DNA from: Rhodococcus sp. NBC_00297
Lineage (GTDB): Bacteria > Actinomycetota > Actinomycetes > Mycobacteriales > Mycobacteriaceae
Length of the DNA: 64,000 nucleotides
Assembly: GCF_036173065.1 (NCBI RefSeq)
Contig: NZ_CP108041.1
Coordinates: 1,488,001-1,552,000 of the forward strand
Direction: 5' to 3'
A program made the position numbers and the translations under genes. Under the pieces are notes generated by a model, which saw only the letters and a program-made list of their open reading frames with translations, searched no databases and was not told the origin of the DNA. This document shows positions 53,624-64,000 of the stretch, piece by piece; position 1 is the first letter of the stretch, and each line of letters begins with the position of its first letter.

Positions 53624-54658
53624 ATGGAGGACACGACGGTGAGGAGTGTGACGCAGGGAACTGTCACGCTGCGGACAGTCGCACAGGCGGCCGGGGTGCA
53701 CGTTTCGACGGTGTCGCGTGCTCTCCGACGGGTGGCCGCAGATCGGAACGGCGCAACTGCTGGCGACCTCAGGCTGTTTGAACTCGCGCAGAACTTGGGC
53801 TATGTGCCGAATCCGAACGCGGCCAGCTTGACCACCAAGAAGTCGACCGCTTTCGGAGTTCTCGTCCCCCGCCTTACCGATATCGTGCTGTCCGCCATGT
53901 ACGACGCTATCGAGGACACCGCTAACCGAGCGGGATACGAGACTTTCGTGGCGAACACGCACGACGATCCGATCCAGCAACGCCGACGGATAGACCTGCT
54001 GCTCGGTCGCAACGTCGACGGCCTCATCGTCGGTGATGCCCGGCTGGACAACGACAACCTCGATCAACTCGCCCGTCGTCAGGTGGAATTCGTCCTTGTC
54101 AGTCGTAGCTACCCCGGTGTGCTGTCGGCGACGTGCGATGACTTCAGAGGTGGCTGGCTCGCGGGCGAGCACCTCGCAAGACTCGGCCACACACAGGTCG
54201 CGGTAGTGTCCGGCCCCACCTGGACCAGTACTGGTCTCGACCGTCAACGCGGATTTGTGGCTGCTCTTTCCGACTCGGGAATCGATATCCCTCCCGAGTA
54301 CATTCGCGCGGAAGGCTTCGACTCTGCTGCAGGTACGCGGGGCGCTGAGGCTCTGCTCAGTTTGCGAAGACCGCCTACCGCCATCTTTGCCACCAACGAC
54401 TTCAGCGCGATCGGCGTACTCGGCGTGTTGCGACAACGCGCCCTCGAACCAGGGCGGGACGTTGCCGTGATCGGATACAATGACATCTCTATAAGTTCGG
54501 ACCTCACGGTCCCTCTCAGCACAATAAGAACTCCGCATCACGAGATCGGTGTTCGTGCCGCTGAAATGCTCCTCGCCATCACGCATGGCTTGCCTGTTTC
54601 CTCTGTAGCATTACAACCAACCCTTATGGTACGTGAATCGACGGCCCCCTCTGACTAG
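53624..54658 (+). CDS. LacI-family transcriptional regulator of the catabolic cluster
   Basis: 344 residues. The N-terminal HTH is residues 16-60 (TLRTVAQAAGVHVSTVSRAL, hinge LGYVPNPNAASL). The sugar-binding-type core follows, with TAFGVLVPRLTDIV and VDGLIVGD, and it ends IGYNDISISSDL...LSTIRTP. It is divergent from the formamidase and convergent with the tannase-like gene. In view of the GCAACCGGTTGC sites it probably represses the two minus-strand transcription units until a ring-derived effector binds. Confidence 0.85.
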   Translation: MEDTTVRSVTQGTVTLRTVAQAAGVHVSTVSRALRRVAADRNGATAGDLRLFELAQNLGYVPNPNAASLTTKKSTAFGVLVPRLTDIVLSAMYDAIEDTANRAGYETFVANTHDDPIQQRRRIDLLLGRNVDGLIVGDARLDNDNLDQLARRQVEFVLVSRSYPGVLSATCDDFRGGWLAGEHLARLGHTQVAVVSGPTWTSTGLDRQRGFVAALSDSGIDIPPEYIRAEGFDSAAGTRGAEALLSLRRPPTAIFATNDFSAIGVLGVLRQRALEPGRDVAVIGYNDISISSDLTVPLSTIRTPHHEIGVRAAEMLLAITHGLPVSSVALQPTLMVRESTAPSD

Positions 54659-54723
54659 AGTCAATGACGAAGAGAGGGTATCGAGCTCTTTTCATGCTAA
54701 TCCGTAGCGGCTCTGGGGTTCTG

Positions 54724-56370
54724 TCAATCCTGCAATGTGGATGGCTCGTAATTGACAGCTTGAAGGGGATCACCGCTTCCGAGATACTGTGCGACGGCAG
54801 GGTACGGGTAGATCGGTCTGGTCGAGAGTATCTCGACACCACCCTTGTCCCAGCGCTCTGCGATGAATGAGGTCGGAGCAATGCCTTCTTCTACCCATTT
54901 CATCAGGCCGGACATAGCTGCACTTGCCGTCAGGCCCGGACCTTCGCCGTCTGCGCTAATATGCCCGGCACCCGGCGCCAAGAACAAGCGTGCGAAAGTG
55001 GACGTCTTGTCTAAGCCGCCCATTTCGTGCAAGACCCGTTCGAAATACAAAACGGATCCTTGATGTGGTATTACCTCGTCATCCATTGCGTGGGTCAACA
55101 GAAGTTTGCCCCCAGCTTCCCGAAAGTTGGACAAGTTCGGATCGTCGGTATCAGTGAACGCCATTTCTTCGATGCTCTGCTGAAACAAGTCGTGATAGCT
55201 TTTCAATGTAAGGTCGCGCCAGTTCCATTCATCTCTCTTCGCGATCCACCCACCGAGGTAACGCTCAGCAATAAAGAATGGAGCGGGCTCTGGACCTTCC
55301 GGCGTGTCAGCGACAACAGCCAGCCCGATTGCGCCCCAGCTGCGAACTCCGGGTCGCAAACCAAACCATAGCGGTGAACCGTCATCGGCTTTGGGACCCT
55401 CCCAGATTTGCTGCATCACGGACGCATCCGCTTCAGTGATCACACCCTCGGAAGTGACCGTGTCGATGAGGTCGAAGGGGTCGACGTCGACAGGGTCGAG
55501 TGTCGACACAAAATTCAAACCGTCTTGTAGAGATCCGCCGCCAGCGATTACCGCCGCTTCCCTGAAAGCTTCAAATTTGGCGGGAGGCATGGGGTTCTCG
55601 GCGGCGTGCATCACCATTGCCGGCCAGAATTCCGCCGGGTACAACTTGCTGTAGCTAATGACCGGATCCTGAGACCAAATTCCCTGGTAGTCATCAGGAT
55701 ACCGCTGGGCCTCCATCAGGGCCTGGCGGCCGCCACCTGACCCACCAAAGAAATAGCTGAATAGGGGCGGTTTGTCGTGAATCGCCTCGGTCACAGCTTT
55801 GCCGATCACCGTCATATCGTGCGTGCTCCGGTGCACCCAGTTTTGAATCAGCTCCATATCGAGTGTGCCTGTGTCTCCAATGAGCGGCCAGTCGATCATC
55901 CGGGGATCCGTGATTCCCCCGTCCGTCGACGCGCTTGAGAACCCGTTCCGAATCGCGTCAGGTAGAGAGAGGATTTGAGCGGTCTGTGGAGGATCCATGA
56001 TCATGGAGTTACCACCGGGCCGGTTCCCACCGCCTCCGAGTCCCAGGAAGCGCTCATTCCAGATAAGGGGAACCCAAACCCTAACGTGGGCATAGTGGCC
56101 ACCTGGGGTTTTCATCTGCACAGACACATCGACGAAACTGGGCAGTCCGTTGATCGTTGAGACTGGAATGGGGAGCCAGGGCGGTGGTTCTGTGGCGACG
56201 ATTCCGTCAATGTTCAAACTGACGGACAGCAATCGGGCGCCGTCGATATGGTTGAGGGCACCACTGATGATTTCCGACGTGGCCCTGTCCTGGGCGTCAC
56301 TGGTGCTGGCGTCCCCGTCCATAGTGATCCAGCGACGTGGCGCAAGCCCTGTGTATTCGAAATTTGACAT
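54724..56370 (-). CDS. tannase/feruloyl-esterase-family hydrolase
   Basis: 548 residues from ATG 56370 with AAAGGAGA at ideal spacing. Alpha/beta-hydrolase of the tannase family: nucleophile in FFGGSGGGRQALMEAQRYP, with Asp and His near the C-terminus in THAMDDEVIPHQGS and PGAGHISADG. No signal peptide, so it probably acts on an imported ester or ring-opened lactone. It lies on the far side of the LacI gene with an intergenic gap of about 65 bases. Its substrate in this cluster is not evident. Confidence 0.82.
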   Translation of the reverse strand: MSNFEYTGLAPRRWITMDGDASTSDAQDRATSEIISGALNHIDGARLLSVSLNIDGIVATEPPPWLPIPVSTINGLPSFVDVSVQMKTPGGHYAHVRVWVPLIWNERFLGLGGGGNRPGGNSMIMDPPQTAQILSLPDAIRNGFSSASTDGGITDPRMIDWPLIGDTGTLDMELIQNWVHRSTHDMTVIGKAVTEAIHDKPPLFSYFFGGSGGGRQALMEAQRYPDDYQGIWSQDPVISYSKLYPAEFWPAMVMHAAENPMPPAKFEAFREAAVIAGGGSLQDGLNFVSTLDPVDVDPFDLIDTVTSEGVITEADASVMQQIWEGPKADDGSPLWFGLRPGVRSWGAIGLAVVADTPEGPEPAPFFIAERYLGGWIAKRDEWNWRDLTLKSYHDLFQQSIEEMAFTDTDDPNLSNFREAGGKLLLTHAMDDEVIPHQGSVLYFERVLHEMGGLDKTSTFARLFLAPGAGHISADGEGPGLTASAAMSGLMKWVEEGIAPTSFIAERWDKGGVEILSTRPIYPYPAVAQYLGSGDPLQAVNYEPSTLQD

Positions 56371-56919
56371 GTCTTCTCCTTTAGTCAGAGGGGGTCGGAT
56401 CTCATTTGCGTTCGTCGCTGCACCTAGGAGAATGACTCGGAGGACTGTCGTCCTCAAGAGCTCTTTCCACGAACGACCGCACTGAGCAACGTGACAAGCG
56501 CCGTCACGCCGGTATCGAACCGGTTGCCCTAGGTGTGTCTGCGCCCTGACGGCCAGCGTCCTGCACTCGGCTACTGGGCTACTGGGCTACTGGGCAAGGA
56601 TCTCGACGGTCATGCGCCGTTGAAGACGTCAGGTAGGTGACACGCGGCCAAAGGTCCGTACTCGCACCCAACGGTCAGTTCTGCCGTCGCGGTTCCTCGT
56701 CCCTGTGCGCTAACACATCGAGTTGGGGGCTGTCACCCTGCAGAACTGCGCTGTTCTGCAGCCGATTGCTTCGACCGTACACAGTGTCTCACAATTGGAC
56801 GATATGTCTACCCGAATGCCCCGCGCCCACGACGGAGAACCGGAACAGGTGTCGATCGGGTCTCGGCGCCTACTTCTGGCACGAACCGGCGCTACTGGTG
56901 GTCCGGTAGCCATCGACCG
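56371..56919. other. 549-bp non-coding region with tRNA-like arm and short tandem repeat
   Basis: No gene. Contains a T-arm-like hairpin on the minus strand (CCGGTTCGATACCGG, at about 56502-56516) and the tandem repeat at 56571. It marks the junction between the catabolic island and the degenerate conjugation-gene copies. Confidence 0.4.
56571..56594. repeat. three tandem copies of CTACTGGG
   Basis: Exact 8-base unit repeated three times. Probably slippage-prone; no function is evident. Confidence 0.9.
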
Positions 56920-57257
56920 TCCACTTTCAGCGAGGTCGTCGAGGGTAAGGGTTACGGTGTGCGTGTGGCAGGGCTTGGCTCGCAGGACTGGCGCCGCACG
57001 GTCTGCGCGACGGTGATCGCCACCGTGATCTGTGTCGCCGTCGACGGCGGTGTCCATGTCGGCCCATTCGACGCGGTGAGGTGTCGCCGCTGCGCGTCGA
57101 CGCCCCCCCCGCGTTGGGTTTCGGGGCCGGTGACGGTGGTTGTACAACGGCGATGGTCATCGGTCCGGTATAGGGTGCTCGGTCCTGGTGTCCAGTGCCT
57201 CCAGGTCGAATCTTGCACTGCCAGTCTCGAGGTGATCGCCCCGGCGGACAACGAGGG
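56920..57257 (-). pseudogene. degenerate copy of the VirB8-like gene
   Basis: Pieces in three frames follow the product of 40220-40816 in order: RLAVQDSTWRHW, GPMTIAVVQPPSPAPKP, DTAVDGDT, VAITVAQTVRRQS and TVTLTLDDLAE. Several indels separate them. The N-terminal membrane segment is missing. Confidence 0.7.
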
Positions 57258-57289
57258 CGATATCGTGCGCCGGTCGGAGTTGCTACATC

Positions 57290-57500
57290 GCAGAGCGGTG
57301 CTGCTTCCAGCTGGCCGATGAGGTCACGGTTGAAGCGCCGCGGCCGGTCGATCTCCGCCTTTGCAGTTCGCAGTTTCGCGGTGATCTCATCCGCGGCCGG
57401 TGTACGGGGCCGAACCGACCCTCGATTCACCGGTTCTCGGTGTGGAAGTACGCACCGATCTGACTGGCCGGGGCGCGACGCACCCGGCGCACGACGAATG
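57290..57500 (-). pseudogene. degenerate copy of the IS3-OrfA-like gene
   Basis: Segments read RTPAADEITAKLRTAKAEID and, in another frame, QIGAYFHTENR and IEGRFGP, matching the coiled coil and HTH of the 38254 product. At least one stop and one frameshift. It precedes the VirB8-like remnant in the same order as in the intact operon, with the peptidase gene absent. Confidence 0.65.
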
Positions 57501-57531
57501 CTTCTCGCGGGATTCGTGGTTCTGGTCAATC

Positions 57532-57964
57532 GTCAAGGATCAGGTGCAGGAGTCGTGGTCCGTGGACCGCCTCCCGCATCTTGGGGCTCTGTTCCGATGC
57601 GTTCTTCAAGGTCTCAGATCAAGAAGTGACGCAGACACGTGAACAATTGCATTGAGGTTCGCTACCACCCAGGAGGAGGTCGAGACCTGTTGTGTCGGGT
57701 ACTTCGATGTCGTACCGCCCGAACATGACTAGTGGTCGACCGTAGTCACTTTCTCTAGGCGCACCATTGGGCAGATTGTGATTGGACGCCAAACGCCCCT
57801 ACGCTCGGTCGCCCGGCGCACCTCGATATCCTCACTCGCCTCGCCTCGCCTCGCCTTGACCGGACCGCACGGCGCAACGCGTGGCGCAGTCCGTTCGCTC
57901 CCATCGGGTTATGCCCCCGGGGTGGCGTCGAGATGCCCAACAGCTCAGGTGCAGCAGTGTCGCG
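57532..57964. other. 433-bp spacer with CTCGC repeats
   Basis: No gene found. Four tandem CTCGC units occupy 57835-57854. The acs stop lies at 57965. Confidence 0.45.
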
Positions 57965-59917
<1,953 letters not shown>

Positions 59918-60103
59918 CGAAGGCACGCTTCTCGGTGACAGCCGATCTTGAGCATCTGGTCGAACCGGGTCCCAGCGCCAACGGTCAACTGTCAAAAGGA
60001 CGCGTTGGTTCGGTCGGCAGTTCGGTAGGTCGACATACGTCGAAAGCAAGGTAGTGCCGACGGAGACGTACCCACGCCGACCGTCACGGATTAGCCTCGT
60101 AGC

Positions 60104-60137
60104 TGACATAGTGTCATCTATCAAGACGAGATGTCAA
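60104..60137 (-). promoter_or_regulatory. acs promoter with palindrome over the -10
   Basis: Minus strand: TTGACA (60137-60132), an 18-base spacer and CACTAT (60113-60108). The palindrome TGACA-TAG-TGTCA (60104-60116) overlaps the -10. It implies a leader of about 185 bases before the acs start. The bound regulator is unknown. Confidence 0.5.
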
Positions 60138-60149
60138 GTCATTAGGGTA

Positions 60150-60480
60150 TGTGCATGCGCGCCGACCGGAATGAGGTCGCTATCGTCACCGGCGGAGACG
60201 TGACCTCGACGTATGTCAACGTCAAAGTCACGGAATCGACTACCGAATCGACCCGGGAGAGAAGAATTCGAGACAGTTTGACTGCAAGCTGTACTACTAC
60301 ATCGAGCACAGCGAGCGGTCGGTGGCCGCAAGCGGACCGCTCACCTTCCGCAGCTCGCGACTTCCCGGCGGCCGCCGGGAGGTCTACGAAGCGTGATCTG
60401 GAACAGACGCGGGCGATCCGGGAGTGGGCGAACGCGCGGGTACGCCCTTCTTCACAGCGCTGCCGCTCCGATTGACTGGG
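60150..60480 (+). pseudogene. lsr2: second lsr2-like remnant
   Basis: Shares the coding string of the 40789-41192 pseudogene, but with more damage: the N-terminal part is recognisable only by its order of words (GRRYRIDP-like, LYYYIEHSER), and the C-terminus keeps AIREWANAR before running into the end of the IS3-OrfA-like gene. Several indels; not translatable as one protein. Confidence 0.65.
60231..60444 (+). repeat. inverted partner of the 40884-41100 repeat
   Basis: 214 bases matching the reverse complement of 40884-41100 with few mismatches and small indels. It ends where the IS3-OrfA-like 3' end begins, so the junction of the duplication is visible. Confidence 0.8.
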
Positions 60481-60790
60481 CTGCGAAAGAGCGGTGGGCT
60501 CGGGCCGCGAGGCGTTCGGTCAGAGTGCGGTTCTCCTGGCGCAGGCGTTCGCACTCCGCCTCGGCAGCACGCAACTTCGCGGTCATCTCATCGGCAGCGG
60601 GTGAGCGCGGTGATCCGAACTCCGCCTTGATCCACAGCGCGACGGTGTCCTCGTGCGCCCCGATCGCTTTCGCGATCGCGGCGACGCACTCGGCTGCGGG
60701 TCCACCGCCAACAACCAGAACGCGCCGGCGACTACTCGCAGCAGGCATGCGAACCCCGTACGACGACGTGGATGCGTCGGCAGATGACAT
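60452..60790 (-). CDS. IS3-OrfA-like HTH/coiled-coil protein, variant copy
   Basis: 112 residues. The middle (CVAAIAKAIGAHEDTVALWI) and coiled coil (AKLRAAEAECERLRQENRTL) match the 38254 product closely, but the N-terminal 30 residues (SSADASTSSYGVRMPAASSR) are unrelated, probably after a frameshift or fusion. The start lies inside the 110-base inverted repeat at 60745. Whether it is expressed is doubtful. Confidence 0.55.
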   Translation of the reverse strand: MSSADASTSSYGVRMPAASSRRRVLVVGGGPAAECVAAIAKAIGAHEDTVALWIKAEFGSPRSPAADEMTAKLRAAEAECERLRQENRTLTERLAARAHRSFAAQSIGAAAL

Positions 60791-60857
60791 GGCGCCGCGC
60801 CACGAGGGGTGGCTCTAGACCCCGCAGTGCGTCCCGCTGGGAGAGGAAGCCGTCGAT
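60745..60857. repeat. 113-bp inverted repeat, left copy (pair at 62374)
   Basis: Begins with GCATGCGAACCCCGTACGAC and ends GAGGAAGCCGTCGAT; its reverse complement recurs at 62374-62483 with a few substitutions and indels. The two copies flank the TetR gene and the following 800 bases. Confidence 0.8.
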
Positions 60858-60976
60858 CAGTGGGATAACCCAGAGCCAGACCATGACATACTGTTGAGAA
60901 ACTAGTCATGATGGTCGGCCAATGAAGAGGCGATGCATGTGGTCAGACTCTGTGTAGCGGACTGCAGGAGGAGATA

Positions 60977-61567
60977 GTGGAGAATCGATCCACGCTGCTA
61001 GAACAGAAGCGCGAATTTACGCGGACACGGCTCCTCGACGAGGCCCTGGAGTTGTTCCGGACGAAGGGCTACGTCGAAACCACGGCAGAGGATATTGCCT
61101 CGGCGGTCGGGTGTAGTCGAGCAACCTTCTACCTGCATTTCAAGAGCAAATCTGAAATAATGATCGGGATCTTGGAACGAGTGTGGCCGTCGGTCGACGA
61201 CTCGGTGGATGAGTTTGCAGCGGCAGTTGCAGCGGGATTAACCAAGGATGAACTCCGCGTCCGAATCTCCAACGACCGGGCCGTCTGGAGTATGTACGCC
61301 GGTGGACTTCGAGCGTTTAATGTGGCGCAGATGGTGGACCCGGAGGTTACCAAGTGGCTGGAATCAAAGGCGGCCCGAGCAGTCGAGCGAGTTTCCCGAG
61401 CTGCCCCAGAGAAGATCCATATGTCACCGCGAGTGCAACGCACGAGAATTGTGATACTTAGCCGAATCGCCAATGGCGCCCTCGAAATGGAAGACAGCGT
61501 TGACTGTCCGAGTTCGGAGGTTGTGGATTACCTCACCGACCTATGGGCAGATCTCATCTGCGTATGA
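60977..61567 (+). CDS. TetR-family regulator (paralogue 3 of 3)
   Basis: 196 residues from GTG 60977 with AGGAGG seven bases before it. HTH: TTAEDIASAVGCSRATFYLHF, identical in its core to the 14224 paralogue. The tail VVDYLTDLWADL is also conserved. The ligand domain is more divergent (RISNDRAVWSMYAGGLRAF). An imperfect CATGAC...GTCATG pair at 60882-60910 lies upstream. It is followed 1.2 kb later by the second amidase, as TetR 1 is near the first. Confidence 0.88.
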   Translation: MENRSTLLEQKREFTRTRLLDEALELFRTKGYVETTAEDIASAVGCSRATFYLHFKSKSEIMIGILERVWPSVDDSVDEFAAAVAAGLTKDELRVRISNDRAVWSMYAGGLRAFNVAQMVDPEVTKWLESKAARAVERVSRAAPEKIHMSPRVQRTRIVILSRIANGALEMEDSVDCPSSEVVDYLTDLWADLICV

Positions 61568-62373
61568 ACAGGCGCGGCCGTCCGAGAGGACACCGACGCT
61601 GTCATGATCGGCTGACGAGGTGACCTAACTGACTGTCGTCGACACGGCAGGCACGCATTATAGGACCTCCAGCTGAGCCGATCGCGCTTCCGGGCGACCC
61701 TTTCTCGTGATCGCCAAGAGCGCAGCCCGAGCATCCAGTCGCATCGCGACTTATTTCCTTACTCGGGTTGCACTTGCCGCACGAATGACACGAGGTTATG
61801 GGTTTCGGAGACACGGCGCGGTCGGCTCTCTTTCGACACTCCGCGCCGACGGGAAACCGTGCGCAAGAAGGAAAGCCCGCCGCCGCGGGACCGCCGGCGC
61901 GATCGGGGCAGTTCTGCTCGTCCTGCTCGTGTTAGGGCCACAGCGAACTCCTTAACTATGTCCGCTGCATCTCGGCGTCATCGGGGAACCATCTAGTCGC
62001 GCTCCGACGTGTGACGCCGTCGTTGGACTTTACCGCTCCCGTGAAACTGCCCGCGGCGATAACGTGCGAACTCCCGGGCCGCAGGCAGCACGAGCAGATG
62101 CCGTATTTGTCATTCTGTGTGACTCCGTTAAAGAATCGCACCCGCTGGTCGATGACCGAGGCGCGGTGGCCGGGGGCCAATGTCAGAGAGCAGCCCGGTC
62201 CGGTCGGATCGAAGATCTGGCGAAAGTAACTGTTTCAGGTTGCGGCCATCGCCTTGGCTACTCCTGAGTCAGGAACTCCCTCTCCGTGCATCAAGCTGGC
62301 CCACGAGTGCAGTTCCGGCACGCCGGCGTGACCGGCGCGGGTGATCCGACTGATATCGAACTGGCCCTCTGTC

Positions 62374-62483
62374 ATCGACGGCTTCCTCTCCCAGCTCGAT
62401 GCCAGCGGGGTCTAGAACCACCCCTCGTGGCGCGCGCCATGTCATCTGCCGACGCATTCACGTCGTCGTACGGGTTCGCATGC
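62374..62483. repeat. 110-bp inverted repeat, right copy (pair at 60745)
   Basis: Reverse complement of 60745-60857 with a few changes. It encodes the same MSSADA-type N-terminus on the plus strand, so the 5' end of the variant OrfA-like gene was duplicated in inverted orientation. Confidence 0.8.
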
Positions 62484-62542
62484 ACGGTGCTTGTCGCGCC
62501 TTCATCGGCGAACGTCCCGCTCACAACAGAACGACAAAGTGC

Positions 62543-62584
62543 TTGACACGGCGTCTAGTACTACGGCATTGTGACTGGTGTCAC
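62543..62584 (+). promoter_or_regulatory. promoter and palindromic operator of the second amidase
   Basis: TTGACA (62543-62548) is followed 18 bases later by the weak -10 CATTGT, then by the palindrome GTGAC-TGGT-GTCAC (62571-62584). The string between the boxes shares GTCTAGT with the promoter of the first amidase. The leader to the ATG is about 150 bases, similar to the other copy. Confidence 0.5.
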
Positions 62585-62732
62585 GCCGATCTCCTGAGGG
62601 GATTGACTCCGTGACGGCATCAGGCGCCATCCGCGGCGTCTGGCCGCGACCCGAGCGTCCCGGAAACGGCGCCGCTGTGTGTGCAGGGCACGGCTACGTG
62701 CGAAAAGACCGGATCACCCTGAAGGGCTACGA

Positions 62733-64000
62733 ATGAGTGACGATCTGACTTGGCTTCCCGCGTGGCGAATTGCCGCCCTCATAGCAGCGCGTGAAGTGAC
62801 TGCGGTAGATGTGACCAAGCATTTCCTGCGGCGCATCGCCGCATTGGACCCGTCTCTGCACTCCTTCTCCTACCTTGATGAGGCAGGAGCCATGGAACAA
62901 GCCGGGCGCGCAGCGGAAGCGGTCGAAAGCGGCCAGCGCCTGGGGCCGCTGCACGGCATTCCGTTCGCTGTGATGGACCTGACCCGCGTCAAGGGCATGC
63001 CCACTGCCGGGGACTCCACGCCGAGCCGGTGGGACAGCGTTGCCGTTGAACGGTTGCGAGATGCTGGCGCAGTAGTGTTCGGCACCCTGAACACGTACTT
63101 CTTCGAGGCCGACACACGGCCGCGCAATGTTTGGGATCTGAACCGGGATCCCGGCAACTCAAGCCGGGGTAGCGCCACTGCGGTCGCAGCTGGAATGTTG
63201 CCGTTCGCCCTCGCGGAGGATGGCGCTGGGTCTACGCGCTTGCCGGCTAGCTGGAATGGTGTGCTGGGGCTGCACCCAACGCGAGGTCTCATCCCGCGGA
63301 TAGATCACGACAATCCCGCGCAGATGAACGCTCACGGCGCCTCCGTCGGTCCGATTGCGCGGGACGTCCGCGACTGCGCGATCATCACGAACGCGCTCGC
63401 CGGACCGGATGGCCGGGACCAAACCGTCATCCAGTCCACCCCTCGCAACTACATCGCTGACCTAGATCGAGGAGTCTCCGATCTAAGGATCGCGTGGACC
63501 GATGACTTCGGTTGGTCAGGAATTCATGCGAGCGAAGAGACTCCCAAGGTCACTTCGATCGCCCGAGGCGCGGCGTTTGAACTTGCCTCGCTGGGAGCGA
63601 CTGTACGGCCCACCCCCGAGGTGTGGGAGGACCCGCTGCCAGCGAACGGCACCTTCGGACGACTGATCGTCTCGTCGGGCTTCATCCTTGCTCTGGCTGG
63701 GGATCAAGCCCAGGCTCGCCAAGACCGGCTCGACCGGGCGCTGGGGCTCGAGCCAGCAGAGGCACCCATGGTCCCGGAATTCACGAGCCCGACCGCCGAT
63801 GAGGTCGCAGCTGCCTGCGACCTGCGAGACCGCCTCTGGCGCACGACGATGCGCGCTCTCGAACAAGATGACATCATCGCCAGCCCGACGACACTAATCC
63901 TGCCCAAGACCCTCGAGGAGTGGGGCCTGCAAGGACGAGAGTTCATTTTCTCGTCGTACAGCGCCCATACGTCGATGTTCAATCTACTTGGGTTTCCCGC
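62733..64000 (+). CDS. amidase-signature family protein, second copy (3' end outside window)
   Basis: 422 codons visible from ATG 62733; the frame runs off the window end. It is a close paralogue of the 17303 amidase (shared WLPAWRIAAL, WTDDFGWS, ASPTTLILPKTLEEWGLQGR). Met81 replaces the catalytic Lys here too (PFAVMDLTRVKG), while cis-Ser144 (NSSRGSATA) and nucleophile Ser167 (DGAGSTR) remain. Identity with copy 1 looks above one half across the length. It follows TetR 3 in the same orientation. The substrate is unknown; an amide or ester from the neighbouring ligase/PaaX-type aromatic pathways is possible. Confidence 0.88.
   Translation, partial: MSDDLTWLPAWRIAALIAAREVTAVDVTKHFLRRIAALDPSLHSFSYLDEAGAMEQAGRAAEAVESGQRLGPLHGIPFAVMDLTRVKGMPTAGDSTPSRWDSVAVERLRDAGAVVFGTLNTYFFEADTRPRNVWDLNRDPGNSSRGSATAVAAGMLPFALAEDGAGSTRLPASWNGVLGLHPTRGLIPRIDHDNPAQMNAHGASVGPIARDVRDCAIITNALAGPDGRDQTVIQSTPRNYIADLDRGVSDLRIAWTDDFGWSGIHASEETPKVTSIARGAAFELASLGATVRPTPEVWEDPLPANGTFGRLIVSSGFILALAGDQAQARQDRLDRALGLEPAEAPMVPEFTSPTADEVAAACDLRDRLWRTTMRALEQDDIIASPTTLILPKTLEEWGLQGREFIFSSYSAHTSMFNLLGFP

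Larger units (their letters stand above)
61568..62732. other. 1165-bp decayed region between TetR and amidase
   Basis: No intact gene. It holds the right copy of the inverted repeat (62374-62483). At about 62060-62160 on the minus strand there is a Cys-rich scrap (VRFFNG..., GICSCC) that may be a second whiB remnant. The amidase promoter starts at 62543. Confidence 0.45.

Noticed and set aside
56502..56516. A tRNA gene near 56.5 kb
   Set aside because: Only a T-arm-like hairpin is present; no D arm, no anticodon with U33 and no acceptor stem could be paired.
57835..57854. CRISPR-like or regulatory repeat array
   Set aside because: Only four 5-base units without spacers; simple tandem repeat.
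61602..61814. Small Cys-rich minus-strand protein
   Set aside because: Cysteine spacing does not fit WhiB or a zinc ribbon, and there is no ribosome-binding site or homologous context.

Overview
The window looks like a high-GC, mycolate-type actinobacterium, most likely Rhodococcus or a close relative. The signs are an Mce-family protein, Lsr2 and WhiB remnants, a cutinase, an SCO6880-type conjugation protein and the acs sequence. It is accessory DNA rather than core chromosome: intact operons are separated by stretches of broken genes.

Layout. (1) 1-3865: phosphonate-type cassette (FAD oxidoreductase, phosphonatase-like HAD hydrolase, GlpT-like MFS carrier) facing a GntR/PhnF-like regulator. 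(2) 4109-8326: small anchored protein, PrsW-like membrane protease and a GGDEF-EAL protein. (3) 8327-21900: a gene graveyard bounded by two tRNA-like 3' fragments (8740 and 21813). It holds an SGNH hydrolase, an orphan Mce protein coupled to a frameshifted DHA2 MFS gene, a TetR, fused fragments of paaX, whiB and an acyl-CoA ligase, an amidase and an intact DHA2 MFS. (4) 21901-26006: five-gene minus-strand operon of two HTH regulators, an ImmA/IrrE protease, a multi-pass membrane protein and a stand-alone CYP102-like P450. (5) 26178-41192: one long conjugation operon (secreted cutinase, P-loop protein, small membrane proteins, TrbL/VirB6-like, SCO6880-like, VirB4-like, an IS3-OrfA-like protein, M23/lytic transglycosylase broken by an amber codon, VirB8-like) ending in a broken lsr2. 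No relaxase or coupling protein lies in the window. (6) 42121-56370: catabolic island. A minus-strand operon (52358 to 42692) encodes a flavin reductase-like protein, nitrilase-family hydrolase, NicX-like dioxygenase, FAD monooxygenase, MFS remnant, a three-subunit molybdenum hydroxylase, CoxG and XdhC. Beside it lie a formamidase, a divergent LacI regulator and a tannase-like hydrolase. The gene set fits hydroxylation and opening of a pyridine-type ring, with amide and formyl nitrogen recovered by the C-N hydrolases. Two subunits are damaged. (7) 56371-64000: acs between degenerate copies of the conjugation-operon end, then a TetR and a second amidase running off the edge.

Two themes recur. 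TetR/amidase modules appear at 14-19 kb and 60-64 kb, with a third TetR fragment at 42 kb; both amidases have Met where the family's catalytic Lys belongs. Fragments of the conjugation-operon end (VirB8-like, IS3-OrfA-like, Lsr2) are scattered at 16.7, 57 and 60 kb, which points to repeated recombination around one element.
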